A DNA stretch of 35,696 nucleotides from positions 1 through 35,696 of the IMG/VR virus record IMGVR_UViG_3300007351_000036; one strand, given 5' to 3'. How positions within the stretch are numbered: position 1 is the first letter of the stretch; each line of letters starts with the position of its first letter. The position numbers and the translations under genes are program-made. Positions 27,964-34,478 of the stretch are shown piece after piece. The stretch comes from a virus. Below the pieces are notes generated by a model. The model ran no database searches, had not been told where the DNA came from, and saw only the letters and a list, made by a program, of their open reading frames with translations.

Positions 27964-27991
27964 TGTGGACAACTTGCCAGATTGTGGATAA
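27964..27991 (-). other. Two DnaA-box-like 9-mers, candidate origin
   Basis: On the minus strand TTATCCACA (27991-27983), a perfect DnaA box, and TTGTCCACA (27972-27964), one change away, are in the same orientation 19 bp apart. A T-rich stretch (GTTTTTTCGG) lies beside them on the plus strand. They occupy the 136-nt gap between the first ASCH gene and a small gene. Confidence 0.5.
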
Positions 27992-27994
27992 CTT

Positions 27995-28072
27995 TTAGGC
28001 GTTTTTTCGGTCGCTTCGGCCCCGTTTGGCACGTGCTTTGCTGCTAGGACGACTGAGCGCTGCGCCACTCAT
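27995..28072 (-). CDS. Possible tiny basic peptide, 25 aa
   Basis: ATG 28072 two bases after the preceding stop, ending at TAA 27995 next to the DnaA-box pair. The peptide is Arg/Lys/Ser-rich (RPSSKARAKRGRSDRKNA). Ribosome-binding site is weak. It may be chance. Confidence 0.2.
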   Translation of the reverse strand: MSGAALSRPSSKARAKRGRSDRKNA

Positions 28073-28073
28073 T

Positions 28074-28265
28074 TCAACTCGCCCTCCGCTCTCTCAACCA
28101 TCTCTTGGCCCACGCCAAGCCAGTCTCATCAAATGGGAATGTTCGGCGGTGCCGCGCGCCGTAGACCACGACCTCGGCGAGGTAGTAGCGGTATGTCTTG
28201 GCCGGATGCTTAACTTGGAGCACCGTGAGGTTGCGCACGCCGGTCTGGCCAACAGGTGTGGTCAT
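28074..28265 (-). CDS. Small hypothetical protein, 63 aa
   Basis: ATG 28265, sharing one base with the preceding TGA. The product is beta-rich then helical: RNLTVLQVKHPAKTYRYYLA, EVVVYGARHRRTFPFDET, then a WAKRWLRERRAS tail. It resembles small phage nucleic-acid-associated proteins in composition only. No family is recognised. Confidence 0.5.
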   Translation of the reverse strand: MTTPVGQTGVRNLTVLQVKHPAKTYRYYLAEVVVYGARHRRTFPFDETGLAWAKRWLRERRAS

Positions 28266-28537
28266 CAACCCACCTCATAAAGATCATTCAGCTCCGACCA
28301 CGTTGTTAGCCTGCCTGCCGCTCGCCTCGGCTGCGGCACATCTTTTGTTGTGTGGCAGTGCTGGCAAGTCTGCTTCTTACCTTCGATCCACCACTTGTGC
28401 TTGCACTCTGGCTTGGGAAGCGTGTGGTACAATTGGCCATCCTGCGTCCGAATCACGAGGCCGCGGATCTCGCCATTGCAGGTGATCGGGCCAATCACCT
28501 CAGCGCCTTGTAGCAGCGCTGGATTAAGGCGCATCAT
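28265..28537 (-). CDS. Small zinc-knuckle protein, 90 aa
   Basis: Start taken as ATG 28537, overlapping the previous gene by 4 nt; ATG 28534 or 28549 are possible. Residues 15-45 form strands (EVIGPITCNGEIRGLVIRTQ). A zinc site is suggested by CKHKWW and CQHCHTTKD. No family is recognised. Part of a run of small Cys-rich genes. Confidence 0.5.
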   Translation of the reverse strand: MMRLNPALLQGAEVIGPITCNGEIRGLVIRTQDGQLYHTLPKPECKHKWWIEGKKQTCQHCHTTKDVPQPRRAAGRLTTWSELNDLYEVG

Positions 28538-28737
28538 CCCACCATCCATTCTCCTGCCGCTTTCCGGCAGGCGTCGCAGAAAAAGTGCTTGACGTTCAAA
28601 CACGACCACACGATGTACTGTTTCGCCGGGCTGTAGCAGATCTCGCAGGGCGCAGGCGTGCGGCTTCGGTGCACCGGGTAGCGGTTGAGCTCTTGGGCCA
28701 GCTGTCGCGGGCTGGTGAGTCCGGTTGTAAGGATCAC
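28534..28737 (-). CDS. Small treble-clef-like zinc-finger protein, 67 aa
   Basis: GTG 28737 behind GGGGAGG. CEICYSPAKQYIVW and FFCDACRK give a CxxC pair 23 residues apart, as in treble-clef zinc fingers. The N-terminus is a short helix. Likely nucleic-acid or protein binding; target unknown. Confidence 0.55.
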   Translation of the reverse strand: MILTTGLTSPRQLAQELNRYPVHRSRTPAPCEICYSPAKQYIVWSCLNVKHFFCDACRKAAGEWMVG

Positions 28738-28786
28738 GTTCGCCTCCCCTTCGGCCGTTTCGTTTTGTGGCGTATAATATGGGTAG

Positions 28787-28805
28787 AAAAGCGAAATGCT
28801 CGCTT
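28787..28805 (-). terminator. Weak intrinsic terminator after the SWIM-like gene
   Basis: On the minus strand AAGCGA, a 5-nt loop, TCGCTT, then TTC, starting 4 nt after the stop codon of the SWIM-like gene. The stem is only 6 bp, so termination would be partial. Confidence 0.4.
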
Positions 28806-28807
28806 GC

Positions 28808-29044
28808 TCAGCCTTTCCTCGCCGCTTCCACGTACTGGCTCACTGCCCGGCCGTGGTAGCAGTCCAGTTGGGCACAGACCGTGCACCAGCGCCCCCGGTG
28901 CGTCGGCAGCACCAGCACCCAGCGCGGGCTCTCGCTGTCGTCGGCCGCGCGCACGTTGACGGGATGTTGCACCAGATACGCGCCGGGCAGGAGCGGGTTC
29001 GGCTCGACCGTCATTTCCCGCTGCAGGACAGTGTCAAGGCTCAT
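28808..29044 (-). CDS. SWIM-like zinc-finger protein, 78 aa
   Basis: ATG 29044. After a beta-rich start (NPLLPGAYLVQHPVNVRAAD) there is RWVLVLPTHRGRWCTVCAQL and DCYHGRAVSQYVEAA. The C.(2)C...CxH spacing is close to the SWIM motif (CxCx(n)CxH), with one extra residue in the first pair. SWIM domains bind DNA or protein partners. The overlap with the DUF5131 gene by 11 nt suggests co-expression. Confidence 0.5.
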   Translation of the reverse strand: MSLDTVLQREMTVEPNPLLPGAYLVQHPVNVRAADDSESPRWVLVLPTHRGRWCTVCAQLDCYHGRAVSQYVEAARKG

Positions 29045-29867
29045 TGGTTGCCTCCGGAGACTCCTGATAGGGGAAGTACTCGGCGAGCCGTCCCTTCACC
29101 CAGATCGGCACCTCGGCTTCCCGGAGCTGGTGAATGAGATCTCCTGCCCAGTGCACGGCGCAGCCCACGGGGCGGCCGGACTGCTCGCCGATGATTGCCC
29201 AGCCGGGTAGGTCTTCGCGCAACTCGCTGTCGTGACCCCAGTCATCCTCGCCAGGACCCCAGGAAACCGTGCACGTGCGGTATAGGATGCTATCGACGTC
29301 GATCGGATCGAGCAGCGGCTCGAAGCTGATGAAGTGCACGGCCGCGGGGATGTCGCGCACCAACTCGTAGCGATGGAGAGCGTCGGGAGTGTCGATCGAG
29401 GCCCCCAGCCAGAAGTTGGGCGGGAAGGCGCGGCCGCTCCCGTCGAGGCTCTGCCACATCGGCAGCCATTCAAGCATAATCTCACGCATCCGCTCGGCGC
29501 ACTTCGTGAGGAATATCATCGTGTGGTGAGCGTGCCGCGGCGCCGCGAGCCAGAAGAGAATCTGCATGATACGCAGCTCGGGCACGCCATTTCCGAACAA
29601 GTCGCCCATCGACTGGACGAAGATCCGCCTTGGCCGCTTCCACCGCTTGATCTTCTCGATCTCCTCGGGGTGGTAGTGTGGCCGGAAGGCCTGGCAGTCC
29701 GGGCAGTCGCGCAGTTTGCGCTTTGCCTGCTTGTGGGCGTAGCAATAGGGACACGGGCGGGGTTCCTCTGGGCTGCCGGTCGGCCCGTAGCAGCCCCAGC
29801 CCAGCGGGTTGATGGTTTCCCCCGGCCTGCCGTCATCGCCTCTGCACCAAGGAATCTTCGTCGGCAT
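29034..29867 (-). CDS. DUF5131 family protein (phage Gp37/Gp68-like)
   Basis: 277 residues, start chosen at ATG 29867, which shares one base with the preceding TGA. It has TKIPWCRGDD, INPLGWGCYG, CPYCYAHKQ (Cys39, Cys42) and a second CPDC pair, then RRIFVQSMGDLFGNGVPELR and FWLGASIDTPDAL, ending with IIGEQSGRPVG and PIWVKG. This order matches the phage Gp37/Gp68 family. A Cys-rich N-terminus on a barrel-like body suggests radical-SAM-like chemistry. Substrate is unknown. Confidence 0.78.
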   Translation of the reverse strand: MPTKIPWCRGDDGRPGETINPLGWGCYGPTGSPEEPRPCPYCYAHKQAKRKLRDCPDCQAFRPHYHPEEIEKIKRWKRPRRIFVQSMGDLFGNGVPELRIMQILFWLAAPRHAHHTMIFLTKCAERMREIMLEWLPMWQSLDGSGRAFPPNFWLGASIDTPDALHRYELVRDIPAAVHFISFEPLLDPIDVDSILYRTCTVSWGPGEDDWGHDSELREDLPGWAIIGEQSGRPVGCAVHWAGDLIHQLREAEVPIWVKGRLAEYFPYQESPEATNEP

Positions 29868-30112
29868 CAGCAACCTCCCTCGCCTTGCCTGATGCCCAGC
29901 ATCTCGTCGGCCTCCGCGCGCAGCTCGTCCAGCGCCGCCTCCAGCCACGCGAGCGTCATCCGGATGCGCACGTCGTGCGCCCACGTGCGCAGGATCACCT
30001 GCGGCTCGGCGAGCTCGGCACCCTTCTCGATCTCGAGCACCCACGTCCGGCCGTTGTGCTGGCTCGGCAGCCGGATAGCGGCCACCGCTTTGGTTTGCAC
30101 GCCCGTCGTCAC
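29867..30112 (-). CDS. Hypothetical protein, 81 aa
   Basis: Start chosen at GTG 30112, 7 nt after GGAGG; the longer frame upstream is a shadow of the nuclease gene. Beta-rich first half (AVAAIRLPSQHNGRTWVLEIE, RTWAHDVRIRM) and a helical end (WLEAALDELRAEADEML). No family is recognised. It is translationally coupled to the DUF5131 gene. Confidence 0.5.
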   Translation of the reverse strand: MTTGVQTKAVAAIRLPSQHNGRTWVLEIEKGAELAEPQVILRTWAHDVRIRMTLAWLEAALDELRAEADEMLGIRQGEGGC

Positions 30113-30128
30113 GTTGGAACCTCCGTCA

Positions 30129-30620
30129 TCATTTGTTAGCCGCTCGCATCGCGAGGCGCGCGATGGCCGCCACGAACCGCCAGTTGGCTGGCGGCGTGTC
30201 TCGCCACGGTGCTGGCACCGTTGACCACGCCGTGCCATCCTCAACTTCCATAAGTCCCGCCTCGGGTGGTAGCTCGTCGGCCCGGATCAGGCCTTTCGGC
30301 GCCGCGAAGTAGAACAGGTTACTGAGCAAAAGCGCCCTCTTGCGTTTCGCTGGGTTCTTCAATTCCGCCAAGAAGTCGGATCGACTCACCTTGATCTCAT
30401 AGGCGACGCGCTCGTGCCCACGAGAGGGCCACATCGCCATCGCCCAGGCGTCCAGCCTCTGCTCGGCATCCCGACCGAAACCAGTGCCGATGCGCAACTC
30501 GGTTAGGAACAGCCATCCCGTGCCGTTTTTCCACGGGTGGCGCTGCTGTAGAGCGGCGATGATGGCTTTGGCGTCGATCTTCAGCGGCGCATCAACCAGC
30601 CTCTGCACGGTACTTGTCAT
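30129..30620 (-). CDS. MmcB-like PD-(D/E)XK nuclease, 163 aa
   Basis: ATG 30620. A restriction-endonuclease-like fold is suggested by TELRIGTGFG, then RLDAWAMAMWPSRGHE with Asp57, then AYEIKVSRSDFLAELK with Glu75 and Lys77 (the D...ExK triad), and PAKRKRALLLSNLFYFAAPKG. This is close to the MmcB DNA-repair family found in phages and alphaproteobacteria. It probably acts in replication or recombination with the neighbouring helicase and nuclease genes. Confidence 0.65.
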   Translation of the reverse strand: MTSTVQRLVDAPLKIDAKAIIAALQQRHPWKNGTGWLFLTELRIGTGFGRDAEQRLDAWAMAMWPSRGHERVAYEIKVSRSDFLAELKNPAKRKRALLLSNLFYFAAPKGLIRADELPPEAGLMEVEDGTAWSTVPAPWRDTPPANWRFVAAIARLAMRAANK

Positions 30621-31139
30621 TCACCACCTCACTGCCGGCAACTGCTCGCGGATCCGCTGCTCCACATCCGGCGGTAAGCGCCAGAGTCCGAGGGCGCCTT
30701 TGCAGGGGATCGGCTCGGGCAGGCGGTGGGTGTTCCGCAAGAACAGGCCATGGCGCCCTCGGGAATAGTCGCCGAAGGCATACTCCTGCTCGCTGAGCTT
30801 GTTGACCCAGGCCTCCGCGAACGTGCCGCACATCGGGCGAGAAGTGGGGCGGCAGTCGTACACTTCGGTCACAGCGACGATCACTCCGAGTGGCAAGCCG
30901 TCCGCTGGGTTGATGAGATAGCTGGTCTTGGGGTCGGCTTGTGGCAGCAGGTGGCGCTGCAGGTGGCTGTGAAATGGTTCCTCAAGGCAGAGAGCGCGCG
31001 CCCACGCTGGGAAGCCCTTGGCGGCGTGAATCGCCAGCCAGCCTCTGTAGGACGTCGACCAGCTCCTTGTTTCGATCTTCTTGGCTTCGATCGATACTAG
31101 ACTGGCATGCGGTTGGGTTAGGGATAATCCACGAATCAT
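30621..31139 (-). CDS. ASCH-domain protein 2
   Basis: 172 residues, ATG 31139, 4 nt after AGGAGG; a GTG one codon earlier is too close. ASCH motifs are GLSLTQPHASLV, AKKIETRSWSTSYRGWLAIHA, and YSRGRHGLFLRNTHRLPEPI followed by CKGALGLWRLP. It is clearly a paralogue of the ASCH gene at 27.4-27.9 kb, with the same order of motifs but a longer middle. Roles suggested for ASCH proteins include RNA binding and modified-nucleoside hydrolysis. Confidence 0.78.
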   Translation of the reverse strand: MIRGLSLTQPHASLVSIEAKKIETRSWSTSYRGWLAIHAAKGFPAWARALCLEEPFHSHLQRHLLPQADPKTSYLINPADGLPLGVIVAVTEVYDCRPTSRPMCGTFAEAWVNKLSEQEYAFGDYSRGRHGLFLRNTHRLPEPIPCKGALGLWRLPPDVEQRIREQLPAVRW

Positions 31140-31189
31140 CACACCTCCTCCAGTCCGTTCAACAGCAGCCTGCAGCAGGGGCAGCGCAT
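31139..31189 (-). CDS. Possible 16-aa peptide with CPCC
   Basis: ATG 31189 to TGA 31139, just before the second ASCH gene and sharing bases with its start. The peptide begins MRCPCCRLLL, like the start of a zinc finger. The AAGGAG before it is too close for normal initiation. It may be a truncated gene or chance. Confidence 0.2.
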   Translation of the reverse strand: MRCPCCRLLLNGLEEV

Positions 31190-31193
31190 CTCC

Positions 31194-32609
31194 TTAGCCC
31201 CTCCGCCGCCTCATCGCGTCGATCAGCTCTCGCAGGAGCGGCGTTTGGTCGGCGACCTGTCCATCTGTGGCGGCGTCCACGATTCTGCGTTTCCTTTCGA
31301 TCAGCTCGTAGATGTCGTCATCCACCGTTCCCGGCGCCAACAAGTACCAAGCGGTCACGGGCCAGACTTGGCCAATTCTGTGAACTCTGTCGGTGGCTTG
31401 GTCCATAATTCCGGGCGTCCAACCCATCTCGGCGAACGCGACATTTGAGGCTGCGGTCAAGGTTAAGCCGGCGTTGGCGGCCATCAGGCTGCAAACAATC
31501 ACTTTGCACTTCGGCTCTCTCTGGAACCTGTCCACCGCGGACTGTCGTGCTACCGCGTCGTCCTCGGCGAAGATGTGGACGGCACCAGAGCCGGCCAGTG
31601 CTTGGTATAGGCGATGCTGCACCGCCTTATGGTAGGCGAACAGCACCAACTTCTCGCCGTTGTGGATGAAGTCCTTGACCCATTCCACGATGGCCGGGAT
31701 CTTCCCTAGTGCAACCAGCCCCTTGAGTCGGTCGGCCTCGGCCCGTTGCTGCGCTTCGCGCAACCCGCGGCGCTGGTCGTCCTCCGCCGCCAAGCTACGC
31801 TCGGCCTCCTCGTAGTCGCGGCGGTTCGTGATTGAGATCGGGACCACGGCACGCGTCTTCGGTGGCAAGTCCTTCAAGACATCTGCCTTGCGCCGACGGA
31901 CGTAGCAGCGAGAGCGCAGGAGCCGGTTCAACTCGTCGAGATACGCCGGCGGCCCCACCTTCTGGCCGGCGAGGCTATAGCCACAGTAGCGACCCAGGAA
32001 CTGCGCGTAGCCGCCAAACTCGTCGATGCGCTCGATGATCTCGAGCGGACTTGCGAATTCCTCTGGCCCGTTGAGTATCGGGGTACCTGTGAGCGGCAAT
32101 CTGACCCGCGCCCTCTTCACCAGCGCCCGGGCCGCTGTCGCCCGTTGGGTAGCGCGCCCCTTGAGGTTGTGTGCCTCGTCGAAGACGATGCCGCGAAAGC
32201 CACGCTGCGCCAGACCCCGCTGATGGGCCGCCAATATGTCGTAATTGCATACGACCACGTCGGCCTTGTACTGGTGATAGTCTGGTCTGACGCCGCTCAG
32301 GACAGTGACCTTCGCACCGGGTAGCCAGCGCTGCGCCTCTCTCTGCCAGTTGAGCTTCAGGCTCGCGGGTGACACCACCAGTGCCGGGTAGGCGTTGGAT
32401 GCGTGGATGGTGGCAAGGGCTTGACAAGTCTTGCCGAGCCCGGGCTCGTCCGCGATGAAGGTGCGCTCCGTCCTGAGCGCGTAGGCGACGCCGGCGCGCT
32501 GAAACGGCCGCAGCTCACCACCCAGACCCCGAATCGTGATCGCGGCGTCCTGCGCGTAGCTCGCCTTTATGTTGTCGGAGTCCAGCTCCATCAATGCTGG
32601 TGGTGTCAC
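31194..32609 (-). CDS. SNF2-family helicase (SMARCAL1-like)
   Basis: 471 residues, GTG 32609; ATG at codon 7 is an alternative. Motif I is DEPGLGKT (54-61), motif II DEAH (144-147), motif III LTGTP, and the C-terminal lobe has MAANAGLTLTAASNVAFAEMG and QATDRVHRIGQ. The short compact form resembles phage and SMARCAL1-type enzymes that remodel forks or displace proteins. No accessory domain is present. It lies with VRR-NUC and MmcB-like nucleases, so a role in phage replication or recombination is likely. Confidence 0.9.
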   Translation of the reverse strand: MTPPALMELDSDNIKASYAQDAAITIRGLGGELRPFQRAGVAYALRTERTFIADEPGLGKTCQALATIHASNAYPALVVSPASLKLNWQREAQRWLPGAKVTVLSGVRPDYHQYKADVVVCNYDILAAHQRGLAQRGFRGIVFDEAHNLKGRATQRATAARALVKRARVRLPLTGTPILNGPEEFASPLEIIERIDEFGGYAQFLGRYCGYSLAGQKVGPPAYLDELNRLLRSRCYVRRRKADVLKDLPPKTRAVVPISITNRRDYEEAERSLAAEDDQRRGLREAQQRAEADRLKGLVALGKIPAIVEWVKDFIHNGEKLVLFAYHKAVQHRLYQALAGSGAVHIFAEDDAVARQSAVDRFQREPKCKVIVCSLMAANAGLTLTAASNVAFAEMGWTPGIMDQATDRVHRIGQVWPVTAWYLLAPGTVDDDIYELIERKRRIVDAATDGQVADQTPLLRELIDAMRRRRG

Positions 32610-32622
32610 GCGCTGCCCCCTG

Positions 32623-32892
32623 TCACGCTACGCGGTCGCCTGCAACGAACGCCGGAATCGGATCTTCGTCCAGTGGCTCTTGATCATCCTCGGTCGGCTC
32701 GTCCATCTCGGGGAACATCTCCATTTGGCGTCCTTCGATGGTGATGGTTACCGGTTGGCCGAGTAGTCGCAGCAACGCGATCCCCTGCCTTTTCGTGTCC
32801 ACTCGCGCCTTCACTGTGATGGTCGCCATCGGGTCGCCGCCAGACATCGCCTTCAGTTTGTACTCATCAAGGTTTGCTTCGAGCCTGAGCAT
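32623..32892 (-). CDS. Small hypothetical protein, 89 aa
   Basis: ATG 32892 with AAGGAG. Strand-rich (ATITVKARVDTKRQGIALL, GQPVTITIEGRQMEMFPE) followed by an acidic tail (DEPTEDDQEPLDEDPI). It precedes the helicase with a 13-nt gap. It may be a helicase partner or single-stranded-DNA-associated protein; there is no direct evidence. Confidence 0.5.
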   Translation of the reverse strand: MLRLEANLDEYKLKAMSGGDPMATITVKARVDTKRQGIALLRLLGQPVTITIEGRQMEMFPEMDEPTEDDQEPLDEDPIPAFVAGDRVA

Positions 32893-32975
32893 TGCCGTGT
32901 TCTCCTTCTGCCGATCTATCGGCTTTAGTGATTTATGGCTTCCGCAGCGCGTTCGCGCTGACTACCACCGTTCTG

Positions 32976-33044
32976 TTACAGTACGATCCTGCCGTCGTTC
33001 AACGTGGGCACTATGACCGGCCACCAGTCGCAGGGTTTCCAGAC
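32976..33044 (-). pseudogene. Orphan C-terminus of a VRR-NUC-like gene
   Basis: The 22 codons straight after the HNH stop read VWKPCDWWPVIVPTLNDGRI and two more residues to a TAA. The VRR-NUC gene upstream ends VFRPSDWPRIVEILNDGRI and three more residues. The match V(W/F)(K/R)P.DW...IV..LNDGRI, with a one-codon gap, shows a diverged copy of a nuclease 3' end with no start or body. It sits on the far side of the HNH gene, as after a homing insertion. Confidence 0.6.
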
Positions 33045-33629
33045 CTACACGTGACACCATGTATGGCCCCGCAGGATTTCTCCGACGCAGGTCTTGCTGA
33101 CTCCGTAGGCAGCAGCCAAATCCCGTTGGCTCTCACCGGCCGATGCCCTTGTCTTGATTTCCTTCACAATCACCGCGCTCAGCTTGGCGCTACCTTGACG
33201 TTCACCCCTCGCCTGACGTTCTGGATACCGCCGCATTGTCGCCCCGATGTTCGCCCGAGTCCGTCCCTTCTGTGCTCGGTCCTTGTTGTTGTCGCATCTT
33301 GTGCCTTCGAAGATGTGTTCGGGCCGCACGCACGGGGGGTTATCACACGAATGCAATCCGCAGGGCTCCGGCCATCGTCCATAAATCAGGAAGAACGCCA
33401 CCCGGTGGGCCAACTCGCTCTGCCCACGAAAATTGAAGATGCCGTAGCCCTGATCTTGCAGGCCGCCTCGCCATAGCCAGCAGCCCTCACCCTTCTCAAC
33501 CTTCGCCCAGAATCGTTCGGCTTCGCTCTTGCGGTATCGGCACTCGCGGGAACAGAACTTACGCCTACCGATCCGCGAAGCAAAGACGAAGAAAGTCTTG
33601 GAGCAGCCTTCACATACGACTTCGGGCAT
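33045..33629 (-). CDS. HNH homing-type endonuclease
   Basis: 194 residues, ATG 33629. An N-terminal zinc knuckle pair (CEGCSKTFFVF, FCSREC) is followed by the HNH core: CWLWRGGLQDQGYGIFN, AHRVAFFLIYG with His75, LHSCDNPPCVRPEHIFEG, and RCDNNKD. The C-terminus (SAGESQRDLAAAYGVSKTCV) is an HTH that binds the target. This is typical of free-standing phage homing endonucleases. It lies between an intact VRR-NUC gene and a stray nuclease C-terminus, the probable footprint of its insertion. Confidence 0.85.
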   Translation of the reverse strand: MPEVVCEGCSKTFFVFASRIGRRKFCSRECRYRKSEAERFWAKVEKGEGCWLWRGGLQDQGYGIFNFRGQSELAHRVAFFLIYGRWPEPCGLHSCDNPPCVRPEHIFEGTRCDNNKDRAQKGRTRANIGATMRRYPERQARGERQGSAKLSAVIVKEIKTRASAGESQRDLAAAYGVSKTCVGEILRGHTWCHV

Positions 33630-33641
33630 CTCTCACCTCTC

Positions 33642-34061
33642 TCAATCCACCGCAATCCGGCCATCGTTCAGGATTTCCACTATCCGAGGCCAATCTGAGG
33701 GTCGAAAAACCCACGTCTCGACCCCGGGGCACGCGCGCAGCGCTTCGATCCACTCGACCTGCCCCGGCTCGAATCTGCGGACCACTCGCCGCGTTCCGTC
33801 CGGTCGCCGCACGATGTCGCCCGGCTGGTGGCCCTTGCGCAGCCGCCCCCGTTGCGTCTTCAACTCCAAGAACAGCGCCCGCGGCGGCCGGACCGCGATA
33901 AGGTCTGGCAGTCCGCTGTCGCTTCGACGCGAATCGTGCGCGTGGTGATGCAGCCAGCCGGTGAGGTCAAGGAGCTCCTCCACCTGCATCTGAAACGCCG
34001 CCTCGCTGATCGCCTCGTCCAGCGACCGGGCGACGTAGATGCGCTTGAGATCAGTCGCCAT
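33642..34061 (-). CDS. VRR-NUC domain nuclease
   Basis: 139 residues, ATG 34061, which lies within the end of the preceding small gene; a TTG upstream is possible. The core is EAAFQMQVEELLDLTGW, GLPDLIAVRPP (Asp53), ALFLELKTQRG (Glu66, Lys68) and EPGQVEWIEAL (Gln101), the standard VRR-NUC order. Such phage enzymes cut branched DNA. The C-terminus matches the orphan fragment beyond the HNH gene. It probably works with the SNF2 helicase. Confidence 0.87.
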   Translation of the reverse strand: MATDLKRIYVARSLDEAISEAAFQMQVEELLDLTGWLHHHAHDSRRSDSGLPDLIAVRPPRALFLELKTQRGRLRKGHQPGDIVRRPDGTRRVVRRFEPGQVEWIEALRACPGVETWVFRPSDWPRIVEILNDGRIAVD

Positions 34062-34146
34062 TGCTCGTGGCCGCAATGACGCAGAACATCCAGACGAAGA
34101 ACATGAACAGAGCCCCTACGATCAGCCCACTGATGAAGAGCAGCAC
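34051..34146 (-). CDS. Single-pass membrane peptide, 31 aa
   Basis: GTG 34146 with GAGGAGG 7 nt upstream, stop TGA 34051. The sequence VLLFISGLIVGALFMFFVWM and a further FCVIAA form one hydrophobic helix. Strong ribosome-binding site supports it. It might be a small regulator of a membrane process or a holin-like peptide. No homologue recognised. Confidence 0.5.
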   Translation of the reverse strand: MLLFISGLIVGALFMFFVWMFCVIAATSNGD

Positions 34147-34161
34147 GATCGCACCTCCTCG

Positions 34162-34476
34162 CTAGTTGTACCGTCCACCGGAAATGGGGTAGCCGAACTC
34201 GCGTATCTTGCCCGCCAGCGCGGCCTTCTGCTCCACGGCCTCGCGGCTCAGCCCCTCCGCGTGGGCGTACGAACCGCAGCGCCCCCGATACTCGACGACG
34301 GCCGTCACGCCCGAGCACTCCGTGACGTAGGTGGCGACCAGTATCAGGTGGTAGAGCCCGAGCCGGCTGGCGTCCTGCGCTCGCTCGAAGGTCATCCGCA
34401 CCGGCGTGCCCGGCAGCGGCTCGCTGCTCGCGAACTCCTCGAGAAACTCCTCTTCGCTGTCGAAACTGATGCGCAC
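34162..34476 (-). CDS. Hypothetical protein, 104 aa
   Basis: GTG 34476, ending 2 nt from the next upstream gene. Acidic start (FDSEEEFLEEFASSEPLPG), then strands and a Gly-rich end (AALAGKIREFGYPISGGRYN). Its beta-alpha order could be a small enzyme or adaptor. No family recognised. Sits between the radical SAM gene and the membrane peptide. Confidence 0.5.
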   Translation of the reverse strand: MRISFDSEEEFLEEFASSEPLPGTPVRMTFERAQDASRLGLYHLILVATYVTECSGVTAVVEYRGRCGSYAHAEGLSREAVEQKAALAGKIREFGYPISGGRYN

Positions 34477-34478
34477 GG

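Noticed and set aside
28773-28778. TATAAT on the plus strand between two small minus-strand genes
   Set aside because: The -35 is poor and it would only transcribe antisense; on the minus strand no convincing box pair is seen.
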